Positions 1 through 9,709 are shown, counted from the first letter of the stretch. The stretch: 44,430 bases of DNA from an uncultured Thiotrichaceae bacterium (GCA_902727985.1 CACVAY010000010.1:1-44430), one strand, 5' to 3'. Program-made: numbers and translations. The notes: generated from the sequence alone by a model not told the origin.

Positions 1-3000
1 TGGCTGAGTTTCTTATCCAGCATCAGCCATTGCACCATACCTTTGCGGCGATCATCATTGGGTCTCAATTCAGCGAGTGCGCGAAGCAAGAAAGCGTGAG
101 TATCTACAGAGTCATTGTACCAAAGCCATGAACGATCCTCAGGTGCCCAGTAGGTTCCTAACTGATCATCGTGCTTTGCGACATCCATAATGCTCTCAAA
201 TACTAGTAACGCATCTTGATTGCGACCTGCTCGGTTCAGCGTAAGTGCTAAATAACTCTTGAGTAGTGGAGAAAGTTCGCGCCAATGTTTGAACGACATG
301 TCCATGATGGTTTTGCGTTCTTGGGGGCTGAATAGGTTATTCGTCCAGCTGTTATCAGGGTATGCCGATAAAATATAATTGACGAAGGTAAGCGAGTGTA
401 GATGCTGATCATCTTTCAGTTTGTCGCCGTATTCATCATGTAAATATTTCCATGCCCGCTGAATGGGACGTTTGGGAACATCAACATCAAATTCCAGTGC
501 ACGAGAAAAGCCTTGTAGCAAATAGGCCGTCATATAGGGTGAGGGTGGGCCACCTTCCCACCACGGGAATCCACCTGATGATGTTTGCATTTTTTGCAGT
601 TTTTCTAAAGCCAATGCTTGTTGTTGAGCGGCAATTTCAGGATCAAGGATACGCAAGAGTCGATCTGATTTCTCTTCACCACCAGCGGCTTCGACCAACC
701 ACGGTGTTTCTTCCAATTGTAGTTTTCGATTGGGGTCTTCCTGATTCCACGTTGGTAATTGTGTTTTACGCGTGGCAAGTTTCTTTGCCATTGACGCGAC
801 GGTGGGGTGTTCTTTAAAGACATTATTGACGATAGATGTGGAAAGGAAACGGTTCAGTGTTTGCTCAGTACACTCATACGGATAATCAACCAAATAGGGG
901 AGCGCGTTGAGTACTGAATAGAAGAGTTGTCCATCGACCGTTACCACGAGTTGCTCATTGATGCGACTCGTGTCTGCACTGCTAGCAAGTTCTTCAAAGT
1001 GTAATGTCTTGGTGTTTTGGTTGGTGAGTGCAACAAAACGACTTTGTGTTAGATGGATACGGCTAGGCAAAATGGGCAGAGGGTGTTGTTCGCCATCGCT
1101 AAAGGTTGCGGTACTGGCTTTTGCACGGATGCCAACCATGCCGGGCAAGTTCGGTGTGTTGACTCTGAAGGTCAGCGTTGAGCTTTCCTTGGCTGCTACG
1201 GCGAAGTTTTGCTTAGGTTGATCAAGTGCAAATGCCTCCGCAAGGCTGCTTCCGCTTGCTGGGTCATAAATCTCAAATTCCAATTCGCCAGTGAGAGCCG
1301 TATCGCTAGTATTATTGACGTTGACCTGGATTTCAGCGCGATCACCTTCGCGTAAGAAACGTGGCAAATAAGGACGCACCATCAGTTCTTTACTGGTATT
1401 AACCTGTTCCTGTATTTGCCCGTGTTGCAGATTTTTGCCAATAGCCGATATCCAGACTTTCCATTCGGTGAGTGATTCGGGGACTTCGAATTCAAAGCTG
1501 ACTTCACCTTTATCATCGACTACCAAATGCGGGAAGAAGAAGGCGGTTTCATTGAAATTAGTGCGGACTGAAAATCCGTCTTGTTCAGCAGAAGGGGGGC
1601 TTTCAGACGTCGCTTGTGTTGGTTCTTCTGCGATGGCATCAGCGGCGACGTTAGCAACTGCCATACCTGCTTCAGGGGCGGATTTTTGCATCATTGTTGG
1701 TGCAGGAGCTGCCATTTCCATCATTGGCGTCGCTCCACGAGCCATTCTTCTTCCATAGTTAGCACGGAAGGTTTTCAGCTGAGTTGCTGTTGGGTTAGTC
1801 GGGTGAGTGAGTTGTTGTTGGTATTTGACACTATTCCAAGCGCTTTGTGCTAGCCCAAGACTATTTTGAATATTACGGTGACTTTGTTGGGGTCTGAAAA
1901 GGTCTTTCACGCTCGGTATTTGATGTGGTACGAAGAAATCTAAGCTTTTATCGTACATACTTGCGAGAAGTTCTATCGCATCTTTGGATAAGGCTTTTCC
2001 CTGATAATCTTTAACACTGATACGCCAGGTTTCTTTTTCTCCAGGGCGGAGTTTATCTCGGAAGCTGCTGAAACTGAGTTGTAGGTTTTTATCACTCCAC
2101 GGCACATTCACAAATTGCTTTTGTGACAAGTATTGATAGTCGCTCAATACGCTGGCCACGAAGCTTAATCCACCGCGGTATTCTTTGGTAACAGGGAATG
2201 AAAGGTGTTGGATACCATCTCTGAGAATCGTTTGCTGCAAACGTTTATTGCGATGAAATACTTCCAGTTTTACAGGGGTCGTTTGTAAGCCTGAGCCAAC
2301 CAGTAGCTCAACCGTATTACCTGTTTCTGTTTGGTTTATTTGGGTTTTTAGCAAGATGGGTAAGGCTATTTGTGAGGTGTTTTTATCAGCGACTAACAGA
2401 TTTTTATGGAGGGTAAACGGCTTCCCCCAGCGATCTTGAGTTTCATAATGTAAACGATAAATACCTGTTTGCAGGTTTTGTAGTGTGATCTCAGCTAAGC
2501 CTTTTTGGTCATGTTGGAGTGTGCCCTGTTGTAGAGGTGTACTTTCTTTCCATAACTTTACATAGGTCTCTAGATCTTTGCCCGTTTCCCAACGTGGAGC
2601 TTGTGTATCTCCTAAAGAGGCAAAAGAGCGTTGCGTTTTCGGTAATTCAACACTTAAGTCGGCAGGTAATTGGGGATGTTTGGGCTGAATAAGTTTATGT
2701 AAACGCCACGTGCCTTTGCCTTCGCGAGGTATTTGATTCAGGTCGTAGCGTTTGGCTTTGATAGCATAGCTTTCTCCAACGAAGACAAAGTTTTTATCTG
2801 AATTGAGTGAGGCTGCAATGGCGATGCTACCTAAACGGAAGGTACGTTTTGTCGAGCGAGTTTCACCGCCTTCATCGGTGACATCAGCCGAGAGATCGAA
2901 GAGATAACTGACACCTTCAGAGTCGTCACTTTCTTTTGCCTTAGGCAAGAAATTGATGGCGAACTTTCCCTCTTTATCTAATCGACTTTCGCCGGAGGCA

Positions 3001-5207
3001 ATGGTTTCAGTTGGGCTGTTTTGTGGTCTGCCATACCCGCTACCATGCCGACCATAAGGCCAATCGTAAACGGAACGACGAGTAATCCGCCAAGAGACGG
3101 TGGCAGCGGTGACAGCTCCGCCGAAATAGTAATCGGCTTTACCAGTGAGGTGTGCGGCCTGATTCAAGCGCATGCTTTCAGCGCTGTCTTCAAAGGCAAC
3201 TTTAAAGGTCGGGCGTTTGTATTCTTCAATTTGCACACGGCTATAGCCCGACCAAGAAGTATTGATTGACCAATGTCCCAGTTTTTTGCCTTCAGGAATC
3301 AAGAATGCGCCTGATGCAGAGCCATAGCTGTTGGTGGTGATTTTTTCTTCAACAATGACTTGGCCGTTACTATCACGCAGACGAATCCATCCCGCATTAT
3401 TTTTCAATAATGCGAGATCGTCTTTATGTGCCAGTCCGTTATAAGCAACGACTTTCCACTGAATACTTTGGTTGGGGCGATAAATACTTCTATCGGTGAA
3501 AATTAATGATTGTGCTCGCGCTTGTGGCTCATGATCTCGATAGTGGTAAAGATTATCGATTTGTATTTGATCGTTGCCTTTGCTGATTTTGAGGTAATAG
3601 TTGAGGTTTAGGTTAGGATGCAGGATAACCATTCCTGTGTTGTCAGTGCGGGCGCTGACAATCTTTTTGTCATCGTTCTGATGGTTTCTTTGCCATAGCT
3701 CAACGGTTGCCCCAGCAGCAAATTGCCCACTTTCTCCTTGATAGACGGTGACTTCAAATTGGTTGTCGTTCCTTTGTGTGCTGACAACTAAGCGTGAGGT
3801 TTGAAAGTTGCTGAGTTGAATGGGGGATTTTATCGCAGAGAAGTCTTGATTCGTAGAGCTCAAAACCAACCATTTTCCGAATTGATCAATCGATGGTGTT
3901 GAATAACTGTAGTGGGAACGTAAATCGTGCGTTTTTGGTAGATTCTTTGACCATGTGTAGCTGGGTTTCTGGGTGAGTAATGTACTGATTTTTTGGTCAG
4001 TATTCTGGTTTTCAGAGGCTAGAAGGTCAGCAGGGAATGCCCGGAAATACAATGTATCGATATTTTTATGGCGAATACGAATCGCGCGCTTTTTTAATCC
4101 ATCAAGCAGCATGGTTTCTGTCGAGAACTCGGGATGGGTGAGGATTTTGGCTAACTGCTGGCAGTTTTTAGTACCTTGGCTTTGTGGAAAGTGTTTTTGG
4201 CAATCTTGCGTTGTTTTCAGGGCAAGGATTAATGCATCTTGGCGAGACAGTTGGCGTTGTAAATTAGCGAGTGTCCATTGCGCCATAGTAGACCATGTAA
4301 GTTGTCTGGTTTCTGTGATGCGTTGTTCAAGGGCTTTGATAATGAATTGACGTTTCGAATCACTGGAGAAGTGGCTGGAGAGTTGCATGGAACGGGTTCG
4401 AAAAGCCTCTAAAGCCGCTTCTGGTCGTTGTGCTTGTTGATGCCAGTTTTCAAGATCTGAGAGAAGTTTTGCATAGCGCGTTAGAGGGTGTTGCTTGCCA
4501 TTGGTAATAGTCGTTGTGGGATGTTGATTACCAAGCAGTGCTTGCAAGTCTAAGCGATAGGTTTGATTGGAATGGCTGGCGCTCCAAAAGGCTTCATTCT
4601 TAAGAAAATCGGCCCATAAGTAACTAACAGTATCGCGTAAAGTACCACGAATAGGGTTCGGGTATTTACCTTGAATAAAGTATTCTTTGAGTGCATTGGG
4701 AATAGCAATATTACCTAGGGAGTTGCTGTGTTGGTAAGCCTCATTAAAGTGATGATTGATGGCGTTAACTAACTGCGCTTGCGTCATCTTCTTTAGATCA
4801 AGTTTGCTTTTGGTCTCTATCTGCTCACGTTGTTGAATTTCCCAGCTGTAGCTTGTGAGATAGACCGTTATAGCATTTGCCATGTAGAGATGTAGGATGC
4901 TTTTGGCATTTGCATCATTTGGCCATGTTTGTTCTTGAAGGAAGCGTGTCGCGGTTTCCCATTGGCCTTGTCCCACGCGTAACTCGGTAGACTTGATGAG
5001 GGCTTTTGTCCAGTTAGGTATGTCTTGTTGTTGTTTGAAAGTAGTTAATAAACGGTCTGATTTTTTTTGTGCGGATTGATATTGCTGATCATGTTCCAGT
5101 TTTTCAACGTCAGCCCAGGGGTCAGCATTTGCGATGGTTGCTAATCCGCAGATGAGGATTAGTAAGAGAACTACATAAGCGAAATGTTGTGGAAACTTCT
5201 GCAACAT
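1..5207 (-). CDS. Alpha-2-macroglobulin family protein (partial, 3' end outside window)
   Basis: I read 1735 codons on the minus strand, open to the window edge. The ATG at 5207 gives a Sec-type leader (LLLILICGLATIANA, then DPW) with no convincing lipobox, so a periplasmic soluble form is more likely than a lipoprotein. MG-type beta-sandwich sequence follows. A Met/Ala/Pro/Glu-rich low-complexity stretch at residues about 1150-1210 fits a bait region. The A2M domain start (NETAFFFPHLVVDDKGE) lies near residue 1220, and the thioester motif CTEQ at Cys1446 (codon 872-870), preceded by YPYE, is followed by FPWWEGG. Family knowledge: bacterial macroglobulins trap proteases in the periplasm through bait cleavage and thioester attachment. 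Upstream on the same strand is a YCII gene, about 300 bases away. No pbpC partner is visible, but the downstream side is outside the window. Confidence 0.93.
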   Translation of the reverse strand, partial: MLQKFPQHFAYVVLLLILICGLATIANADPWADVEKLEHDQQYQSAQKKSDRLLTTFKQQQDIPNWTKALIKSTELRVGQGQWETATRFLQEQTWPNDANAKSILHLYMANAITVYLTSYSWEIQQREQIETKSKLDLKKMTQAQLVNAINHHFNEAYQHSNSLGNIAIPNALKEYFIQGKYPNPIRGTLRDTVSYLWADFLKNEAFWSASHSNQTYRLDLQALLGNQHPTTTITNGKQHPLTRYAKLLSDLENWHQQAQRPEAALEAFRTRSMQLSSHFSSDSKRQFIIKALEQRITETRQLTWSTMAQWTLANLQRQLSRQDALILALKTTQDCQKHFPQSQGTKNCQQLAKILTHPEFSTETMLLDGLKKRAIRIRHKNIDTLYFRAFPADLLASENQNTDQKISTLLTQKPSYTWSKNLPKTHDLRSHYSYSTPSIDQFGKWLVLSSTNQDFSAIKSPIQLSNFQTSRLVVSTQRNDNQFEVTVYQGESGQFAAGATVELWQRNHQNDDKKIVSARTDNTGMVILHPNLNLNYYLKISKGNDQIQIDNLYHYRDHEPQARAQSLIFTDRSIYRPNQSIQWKVVAYNGLAHKDDLALLKNNAGWIRLRDSNGQVIVEEKITTNSYGSASGAFLIPEGKKLGHWSINTSWSGYSRVQIEEYKRPTFKVAFEDSAESMRLNQAAHLTGKADYYFGGAVTAATVSWRITRRSVYDWPYGRHGSGYGRPQNSPTETIASGESRLDKEGKFAINFLPKAKESDDSEGVSYLFDLSADVTDEGGETRSTKRTFRLGSIAIAASLNSDKNFVFVGESYAIKAKRYDLNQIPREGKGTWRLHKLIQPKHPQLPADLSVELPKTQRSFASLGDTQAPRWETGKDLETYVKLWKESTPLQQGTLQHDQKGLAEITLQNLQTGIYRLHYETQDRWGKPFTLHKNLLVADKNTSQIALPILLKTQINQTETGNTVELLVGSGLQTTPVKLEVFHRNKRLQQTILRDGIQHLSFPVTKEYRGGLSFVASVLSDYQYLSQKQFVNVPWSDKNLQLSFSSFRDKLRPGEKETWRISVKDYQGKALSKDAIELLASMYDKSLDFFVPHQIPSVKDLFRPQQSHRNIQNSLGLAQSAWNSVKYQQQLTHPTNPTATQLKTFRANYGRRMARGATPMMEMAAPAPTMMQKSAPEAGMAVANVAADAIAEEPTQATSESPPSAEQDGFSVRTNFNETAFFFPHLVVDDKGEVSFEFEVPESLTEWKVWISAIGKNLQHGQIQEQVNTSKELMVRPYLPRFLREGDRAEIQVNVNNTSDTALTGELEFEIYDPASGSSLAEAFALDQPKQNFAVAAKESSTLTFRVNTPNLPGMVGIRAKASTATFSDGEQHPLPILPSRIHLTQSRFVALTNQNTKTLHFEELASSADTSRINEQLVVTVDGQLFYSVLNALPYLVDYPYECTEQTLNRFLSTSIVNNVFKEHPTVASMAKKLATRKTQLPTWNQEDPNRKLQLEETPWLVEAAGGEEKSDRLLRILDPEIAAQQQALALEKLQKMQTSSGGFPWWEGGPPSPYMTAYLLQGFSRALEFDVDVPKRPIQRAWKYLHDEYGDKLKDDQHLHSLTFVNYILSAYPDNSWTNNLFSPQERKTIMDMSFKHWRELSPLLKSYLALTLNRAGRNQDALLVFESIMDVAKHDDQLGTYWAPEDRSWLWYNDSVDTHAFLLRALAELRPNDDRRKGMVQWLMLDKKLS

Positions 5208-5503
5208 GAGATAACCCTTTTATCATTATTTTGTGTCGAATCCTGACATCAATTTAGTATAGCTTGTTTCTTATTTTCTTAATAATGGGAAGATGAAGTA
5301 AGCGTTCTAAAACGCTACATCTTATTTGGAATATACGTGGTTTTTGAAAGGGAATCGAGTCCCGTAGGTGGGTATTTAATGGTAAAGGCAGACTCTAATC
5401 TATTCGCACATTATTTCTGAGAGGTGAGGGGATCAGAGGCTTTGAAGCAGGCAGCTTTGAATACATTCATCAAAGCTGCACGAGGTATATAGGTGGGTGA
5501 GAA
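5208..5503. other. Intergenic region with hairpin and possible A2M promoter
   Basis: I see no gene in this stretch. On the minus strand, TATACT at 5261-5256 is a plausible -10 box for the macroglobulin gene, but no good -35 is apparent. A perfect inverted repeat lies at 5451-5479 (see separate entry). Confidence 0.4.
5451..5479 (-). terminator. Stem-loop after the YCII gene
   Basis: Perfect 10-bp arms GCAGCTTTGA / TCAAAGCTGC surround a 9-nt loop, 25 bases after the stop of the minus-strand YCII gene. There is no U-run after the stem in either direction. It may be a weak or factor-assisted terminator or an mRNA 3'-end structure. Confidence 0.45.
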
Positions 5504-5824
5504 TTAGGATGTCGGCATTTGCATCAATTCAGAAACTTCAAGCGTTCCACCAATTTCAAGAAAAGGACAGCTTTTTGCGGCATCTAAAGCTTCATCCATT
5601 GATGCTAAATCAAGAATGGTATAACCCGACATAGCCGTTGTTGTTCCCTGAGTAAAAGTACCATCAGGATTGACGGTTACGGTATCTTTTAGCGGTAGTG
5701 TAGGGACGAGTATGCTCTCGCTAAGTGAGGTTAGCCATTCTGTATACTTTTCAAAGTGCTTCTGTTGTTCAGATGGTGAAGTGGGGTGTTCGCCACCAAT
5801 GTAGGCTAGAAGGTAATGGGCCAC
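5504..5824 (-). CDS. YCII/DGPF-domain small protein
   Basis: A 106-residue protein. I chose the GTG at 5824 because AGGAGA stands 6 bases upstream and the product then begins at the usual family N-terminus (AHYLLAYIGGEHP). The longer open frame to 5923 adds an unlikely polar extension. The C-terminal half (GYTILDLASMDEALDAAKSC, then CPFLEIGGTLEVSELM) matches the YCII-related ferredoxin-like fold, including the conserved Asp/Glu-Ala helix and the Cys-Pro of the DGPF-type proteins. Function within the family is poorly defined; some members are small oxidoreductase-like or accessory enzymes, so no specific activity is claimed. It is a stand-alone gene between the macroglobulin and divergent serC. 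Confidence 0.8.
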   Translation of the reverse strand: MAHYLLAYIGGEHPTSPSEQQKHFEKYTEWLTSLSESILVPTLPLKDTVTVNPDGTFTQGTTTAMSGYTILDLASMDEALDAAKSCPFLEIGGTLEVSELMQMPTS

Positions 5825-5946
5825 GAAGTTCTCCTGAGTAGTAAAAAAATAATATGCATAATGTACTACAAATGCTGAAGAGCTGCTGGAGAAGCTTTGT
5901 TGATGGCTCCTTGTATTTATCACGTTTATGTGGAAGAACTGTTGGT

Positions 5947-5976
5947 TTGAAAGTGGAATATTTTTCCCGCTATAAC
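5947..5976 (+). promoter_or_regulatory. Candidate sigma70 promoter for serC
   Basis: TTGAAA (5947-5952) and TATAAC (5971-5976) are separated by 18 bases, about 60 bases before the serC start. An alternative pair is CTGACG (5977-5982) with TATGAT (5999-6004), spacer 16. Confidence 0.5.
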
Positions 5977-6034
5977 CTGACGTTTTCCTAGTCTTTGCTA
6001 TGATAGGCCTATCAATTTTGAAAAGGAGAACCCA

Positions 6035-7117
6035 ATGACCGAAATCTATAACTTCAGCGCTGGCCCAGCGATGTTACCCAAAGCTGTCTTGGAAAAAGCA
6101 CGGGCGGAAATTTTGGACTGGCAGGGAAGTGGTATGTCGGTCATGGAAATGAGTCATCGAGGTCAAGAGTTCATGTCGATCGCCGCCCAGGCAGAAGCAG
6201 ATTTGCGTGAGGTTTTGGCGATTCCTGACAACTATAAGGTGTTGTTCTTGCAAGGTGGGGCAAGTAGTCAATTTGCAGCTATTCCTATGAATTTGATGGC
6301 TGGCAAGACAGGTAAAGCGGATTATTTGAATACGGGGGCATGGTCTAAAAAAGCTATTGCTGAAGCGAAGAAGTATGGCGAAGTGAATGTTGTTGCCAGT
6401 GCTGAAGATACTAACTTTAGCGGTATTCCAGCCTTTGATAGCTGGTCATTGAATCCCGATGCGGATTATTTCCATTACTGCCCAAACGAGACGATTGGCG
6501 GTGTAGAGTTCCACTGGGTGCCTGATGTTGGTGATGTACCTTTAGTTGCGGATATGTCATCAACAATTTTATCTCGTCCAGTTGATGTATCAAAGTTTGG
6601 ACTGATTTACGCAGGAGCGCAGAAAAACATTGGTCCAGCAGGATTAACCCTGGTGATTGTTCGCGAAGACTTAATGGGCGAAACTCTTGATCGAACACCG
6701 TCGATGTTGAACTATGAAACGATGGCAAATGCGGATTCGATGTATAACACGCCGCCGACGTATGGCTGGTACTTAGCGGGTTTGGTTTTTCAGTGGATCA
6801 AAGAAAAAGGTGGATTATCTGCCATGGCTGAAATTAATGAGCGTAAGGCGAAGACGCTTTATGACGTAATTGAGGCTTCAAGCTTCTATAGTTCACCGGT
6901 AGCGGCTGATTGTCGTTCTTGGATGAATATACCGTTTACTTTGGCTGATGCGGATAAAGATGCTGACTTTTTAGCAGGAGCAGCTGAACGCGGTTTAATC
7001 ACCTTGAAAGGTCATCGCTCAGTCGGCGGTATGCGCGCGAGTATTTATAATGCAATGCCTGAAGCGGGTGTTGATGCGTTAGTTGCTTATATGCAGGAAT
7101 TTGAAGCCGCACAATAA
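6035..7117 (+). CDS. serC: Phosphoserine aminotransferase SerC
   Basis: A 360-residue PLP-dependent class V aminotransferase. It converts 3-phosphohydroxypyruvate plus glutamate to phosphoserine and also serves pyridoxine synthesis. The start is supported by AAAAGGAGAA seven bases upstream. Visible family signatures are the N-terminal YNFSAGPAMLPKAVL, the phosphate-binding LFLQGGASSQF, the PLP lysine Lys197 in GAQKNIGPAG, and the C-terminal GHRSVGGMRASIYNAMP. Length equals the family norm. The next gene, 240 bases on, is a phosphoglycerate dehydrogenase, the enzyme immediately before SerC in the serine pathway, which supports the assignment. Confidence 0.98.
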   Translation: MTEIYNFSAGPAMLPKAVLEKARAEILDWQGSGMSVMEMSHRGQEFMSIAAQAEADLREVLAIPDNYKVLFLQGGASSQFAAIPMNLMAGKTGKADYLNTGAWSKKAIAEAKKYGEVNVVASAEDTNFSGIPAFDSWSLNPDADYFHYCPNETIGGVEFHWVPDVGDVPLVADMSSTILSRPVDVSKFGLIYAGAQKNIGPAGLTLVIVREDLMGETLDRTPSMLNYETMANADSMYNTPPTYGWYLAGLVFQWIKEKGGLSAMAEINERKAKTLYDVIEASSFYSSPVAADCRSWMNIPFTLADADKDADFLAGAAERGLITLKGHRSVGGMRASIYNAMPEAGVDALVAYMQEFEAAQ

Positions 7118-7247
7118 ATACTGCGGAGTCTTTGCTTGAGAAACCTTGCAGAGGCTTCGAGTTACTCTCTAATTTAGGCTATTTTATCCATTATTTTTTG
7201 GTATAAATGCCTCAACATGGCCATTCTAACAATAAATGTATGTCTTA

Positions 7248-7258
7248 CCCCCCCCCCC
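7248..7258. repeat. Eleven-base poly-C tract upstream of the phosphoglycerate dehydrogenase gene
   Basis: An uninterrupted run of 11 C followed by TTGGGG sits about 100 bases before the ATG at 7358, inside the serC/serA spacer. Such homopolymers can slip during replication. It is outside any reading frame, so any effect would be on transcription or leader structure. Confidence 0.9.
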
Positions 7259-7357
7259 TTGGGGAGTCTCTGTTTAAATACGGTTAGATTCAACCAGCAT
7301 AAAATAATCAGGCTTATTCAGTGATTCCTTGCACAACTCATACGCTATGGAGGATGA

Positions 7358-8524
7358 ATGAGTTTCCAAATAAAAACACTAAATAATATTTCTGGCAAAG
7401 GATTGTCGTTATTAGCCACCAATCAATATAACGTCGGCGATGATGTCGAGAGTCCTGATGCGATTCTGCTACGATCGTACAATATGCATAATATGGATAT
7501 ACCTGATTCATTAAGTGCGGTAGGGCGTGCTGGGTCAGGGGTTAACAATATTCCTCTTCATGCCATGAATGAAGCAGGTGTGGTTGTATTCAATGCACCT
7601 GGCGCTAATTCTAATGCGGTAAAAGAATTGGTGTTAGCGGCGATGTTGATTGCCTCACGGAATCTGACCATGGAAAAAGAATATGTGGATGATTTAGAGG
7701 GGGAGAATTCAGAGCTACATAAAGCCGTTGAACAAGGTAAGAAAAAATTTGCAGGTTTTGAATTGCCAGGCCGTACCTTAGGTGTGGTTGGTTTAGGTGC
7801 CATTGGTGTAAAGATTGCGAATGCTGCACGCGCTTTGGGAATGCATGTGGTGGGTTATGATCCGCGGATTCAAATTCGCTATGCGTGGGAGCTATCATCC
7901 GATGTGAAACCTGTTGATAGTGTGGATGAGTTATTGGCTCGTTCTGACTTTTTAACGTTTCATGTACCGCTCATTGAAAGTACTAAAAACCTTATTAATG
8001 CAGATAGTATTAAACATATGAAAGAGGGTGCTGTTGTGCTGAACTTTGCACGTGATGGTATTGTGAATGATGTAGATGTTTGTAATGCTATTGATGCGGG
8101 TAAATTACATGCCTATGTCTGCGATTTTCCATCCAATGAAATCAAAGGACGTAAAGGGGTAATCGCGTTCCCGCATTTAGGAGCTTCTACAACAGAGGCA
8201 GAAGAAAATTGTGCCAGAATGGTTGCTTTACAAGTAAGCGATTATCTTGAGAATGGCAATATTATCAATTCTGTGAACTTGCCAAATATCAAACTGGCGC
8301 GCAGTGGTGGATATCGCTTATCAATCATTCATCAGAATGTGCCGGATATGGTAGGGCAAATATCACACGTATTAGGTCATGCAGATGTTAATATCCAACA
8401 TATGGTCAATGATTCAAGAGGTAATCTTGCGTATACATTGATGGATGTTGAGGCGGCTGTTTCCGATGAAACCAGGCAGGCCTTGCTTGATGTTGAAGGT
8501 GTTTTGAAAGTCAGAGTGTTGTAA
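7358..8524 (+). CDS. serA: D-3-phosphoglycerate dehydrogenase, short ACT-domain type
   Basis: A 388-residue NAD-dependent 2-hydroxyacid dehydrogenase that would oxidise 3-phosphoglycerate to 3-phosphohydroxypyruvate, the first serine pathway step. GGAGG precedes the ATG. Visible parts are the substrate-domain loop VGRAGSGVNNIPL (residues about 50-60), the Rossmann motif GVVGLGAIG, the catalytic Arg in NFARDGIVND, and the catalytic His in FPHLGASTTEAEEN. A C-terminal ACT domain starts near residue 320 (YRLSIIHQNVPDMVGQISHV). The protein is shorter than the about 410-residue E. coli SerA and lacks its final length but keeps the regulatory ACT fold. It lies downstream of serC, with only 3 bases before the ubi-type gene. 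Confidence 0.93.
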   Translation: MSFQIKTLNNISGKGLSLLATNQYNVGDDVESPDAILLRSYNMHNMDIPDSLSAVGRAGSGVNNIPLHAMNEAGVVVFNAPGANSNAVKELVLAAMLIASRNLTMEKEYVDDLEGENSELHKAVEQGKKKFAGFELPGRTLGVVGLGAIGVKIANAARALGMHVVGYDPRIQIRYAWELSSDVKPVDSVDELLARSDFLTFHVPLIESTKNLINADSIKHMKEGAVVLNFARDGIVNDVDVCNAIDAGKLHAYVCDFPSNEIKGRKGVIAFPHLGASTTEAEENCARMVALQVSDYLENGNIINSVNLPNIKLARSGGYRLSIIHQNVPDMVGQISHVLGHADVNIQHMVNDSRGNLAYTLMDVEAAVSDETRQALLDVEGVLKVRVL

Positions 8525-8527
8525 ATA

Positions 8528-9703
8528 ATGAGTGATAATGTGGCGTTTGATATTGTAATTGTAGGTGGGGCAACGGTTGGCAGTTTGCTTGCCTGTTCTT
8601 TGGCTCAGCAGGATTTACGTATTGCTTTGATCGAGCCACATTATCCTGCACAAGTCTTGGATGATGCTCCTACCGAACTTCGTGTTTCAGCAATCAGTCC
8701 TTATTCGCAAGAAGCATTGGAGAATATTGGCGCGTGGCATTTGTTGCCTGAAAATCGCATTTCACCCTACGAATTCATGCATGTGTGGGATGGAACGGGA
8801 GATGGAAAAATTCATTTCTCAGCCGCTGATATGGGTATTCCCTGTCTGGGGCACATTATTGAGAATACCTTGGTGCAATCGGCACTTCATCAGCGTGTTA
8901 AGAGCTTTAATAATATCAACGTTTTTTCTACATCACTCAACAGCTATACGGTTGATGAAGATGAAGTCAGTGTATTGCTCGATAATGACGTGACCTTATC
9001 CGCGAAATTGATCATTGGTGCTGATGGCGTACGTTCAAAGGTGCGTGAATTGGCGGGTATTGATTTGCGTGTGAATCCTTATTTCCAGAAAGGTTTGGTT
9101 GCCGTGGTGGAAACTGATCTACCACATCAAGACACAGCATGGCAACGTTTCTTGCCGACGGGGCCATTGGCGTTTTTACCTCTTGCTAATGGAACATGCT
9201 CGATTGTTTGGACGTTGCCATCTGATCAGGCCGATTATTATCTGAAAATGTCGGAAGAAGACTTTAATCGGAGGCTTACAGAAGCCTTGGGTAATAAGTT
9301 GGGGAGTGTCCGTGTTAAAAGCCAACGAGCTGCTTTCCCATTATCAGGCCGACAGGCGGAAAGTATTGTGCAAAAGCGAGTGGCTTTGGTTGGAGATGCT
9401 GCGCACACTATTCATCCCTTGGCTGGACAGGGCGTGAATCTAGGTATTAAAGATGCACTAGGGTTAGTTTCTGTATTGACCGATGTTGTCCCACAAGCGC
9501 TTGGTGATTACGATGTATTACGACGTTATGAAAGGTCTCGACGTGGTGAAAACCTACTCACAGAAAAGACAATGGAAGGCTTCAAGTTGTTGTTTGGTAA
9601 CACGTTCAGCCCGATTCAGATACTACGGAATACAGGCTTGAATATGGTTGATCAGTTAGATCCCGTAAAACACAGTTTAATGCGACATGCGATGGGGCTT
9701 TAG
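8528..9703 (+). CDS. UbiH/UbiF/COQ6-family FAD-dependent ubiquinone hydroxylase
   Basis: A 391-residue flavoprotein monooxygenase. The N-terminal dinucleotide motif is DIVIVGGATVGSLLACSLA, with the ADP-ribose-binding Glu in IALIEPH. The mid-protein motif is IIGADGVRSKVRELAGI. The second FAD motif VALVGDAAHTIHPLAGQG is followed by NLGIKDA, the diagnostic signature of the UbiH/COQ6 hydroxylases. These enzymes add ring hydroxyls during aerobic ubiquinone synthesis. I cannot tell whether this is UbiH, UbiF, UbiI or a VisC-like paralogue from sequence alone. It starts 3 bases after the dehydrogenase stop and ends 6 bases before lepB, so it is probably co-transcribed. Confidence 0.9.
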   Translation: MSDNVAFDIVIVGGATVGSLLACSLAQQDLRIALIEPHYPAQVLDDAPTELRVSAISPYSQEALENIGAWHLLPENRISPYEFMHVWDGTGDGKIHFSAADMGIPCLGHIIENTLVQSALHQRVKSFNNINVFSTSLNSYTVDEDEVSVLLDNDVTLSAKLIIGADGVRSKVRELAGIDLRVNPYFQKGLVAVVETDLPHQDTAWQRFLPTGPLAFLPLANGTCSIVWTLPSDQADYYLKMSEEDFNRRLTEALGNKLGSVRVKSQRAAFPLSGRQAESIVQKRVALVGDAAHTIHPLAGQGVNLGIKDALGLVSVLTDVVPQALGDYDVLRRYERSRRGENLLTEKTMEGFKLLFGNTFSPIQILRNTGLNMVDQLDPVKHSLMRHAMGL

Positions 9704-9709
9704 CCTCGA

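Noticed and set aside
1435-1853. Plus-strand open frames opposite the macroglobulin gene
   Set aside because: They are shadows of the bait-like Ala/Met-rich segment of the minus-strand gene and have no ribosome-binding sites.
7118-7170. Imperfect G-U containing stem after serC as a terminator
   Set aside because: The stem needs two wobble pairs, has a 12-base loop and no U-run.
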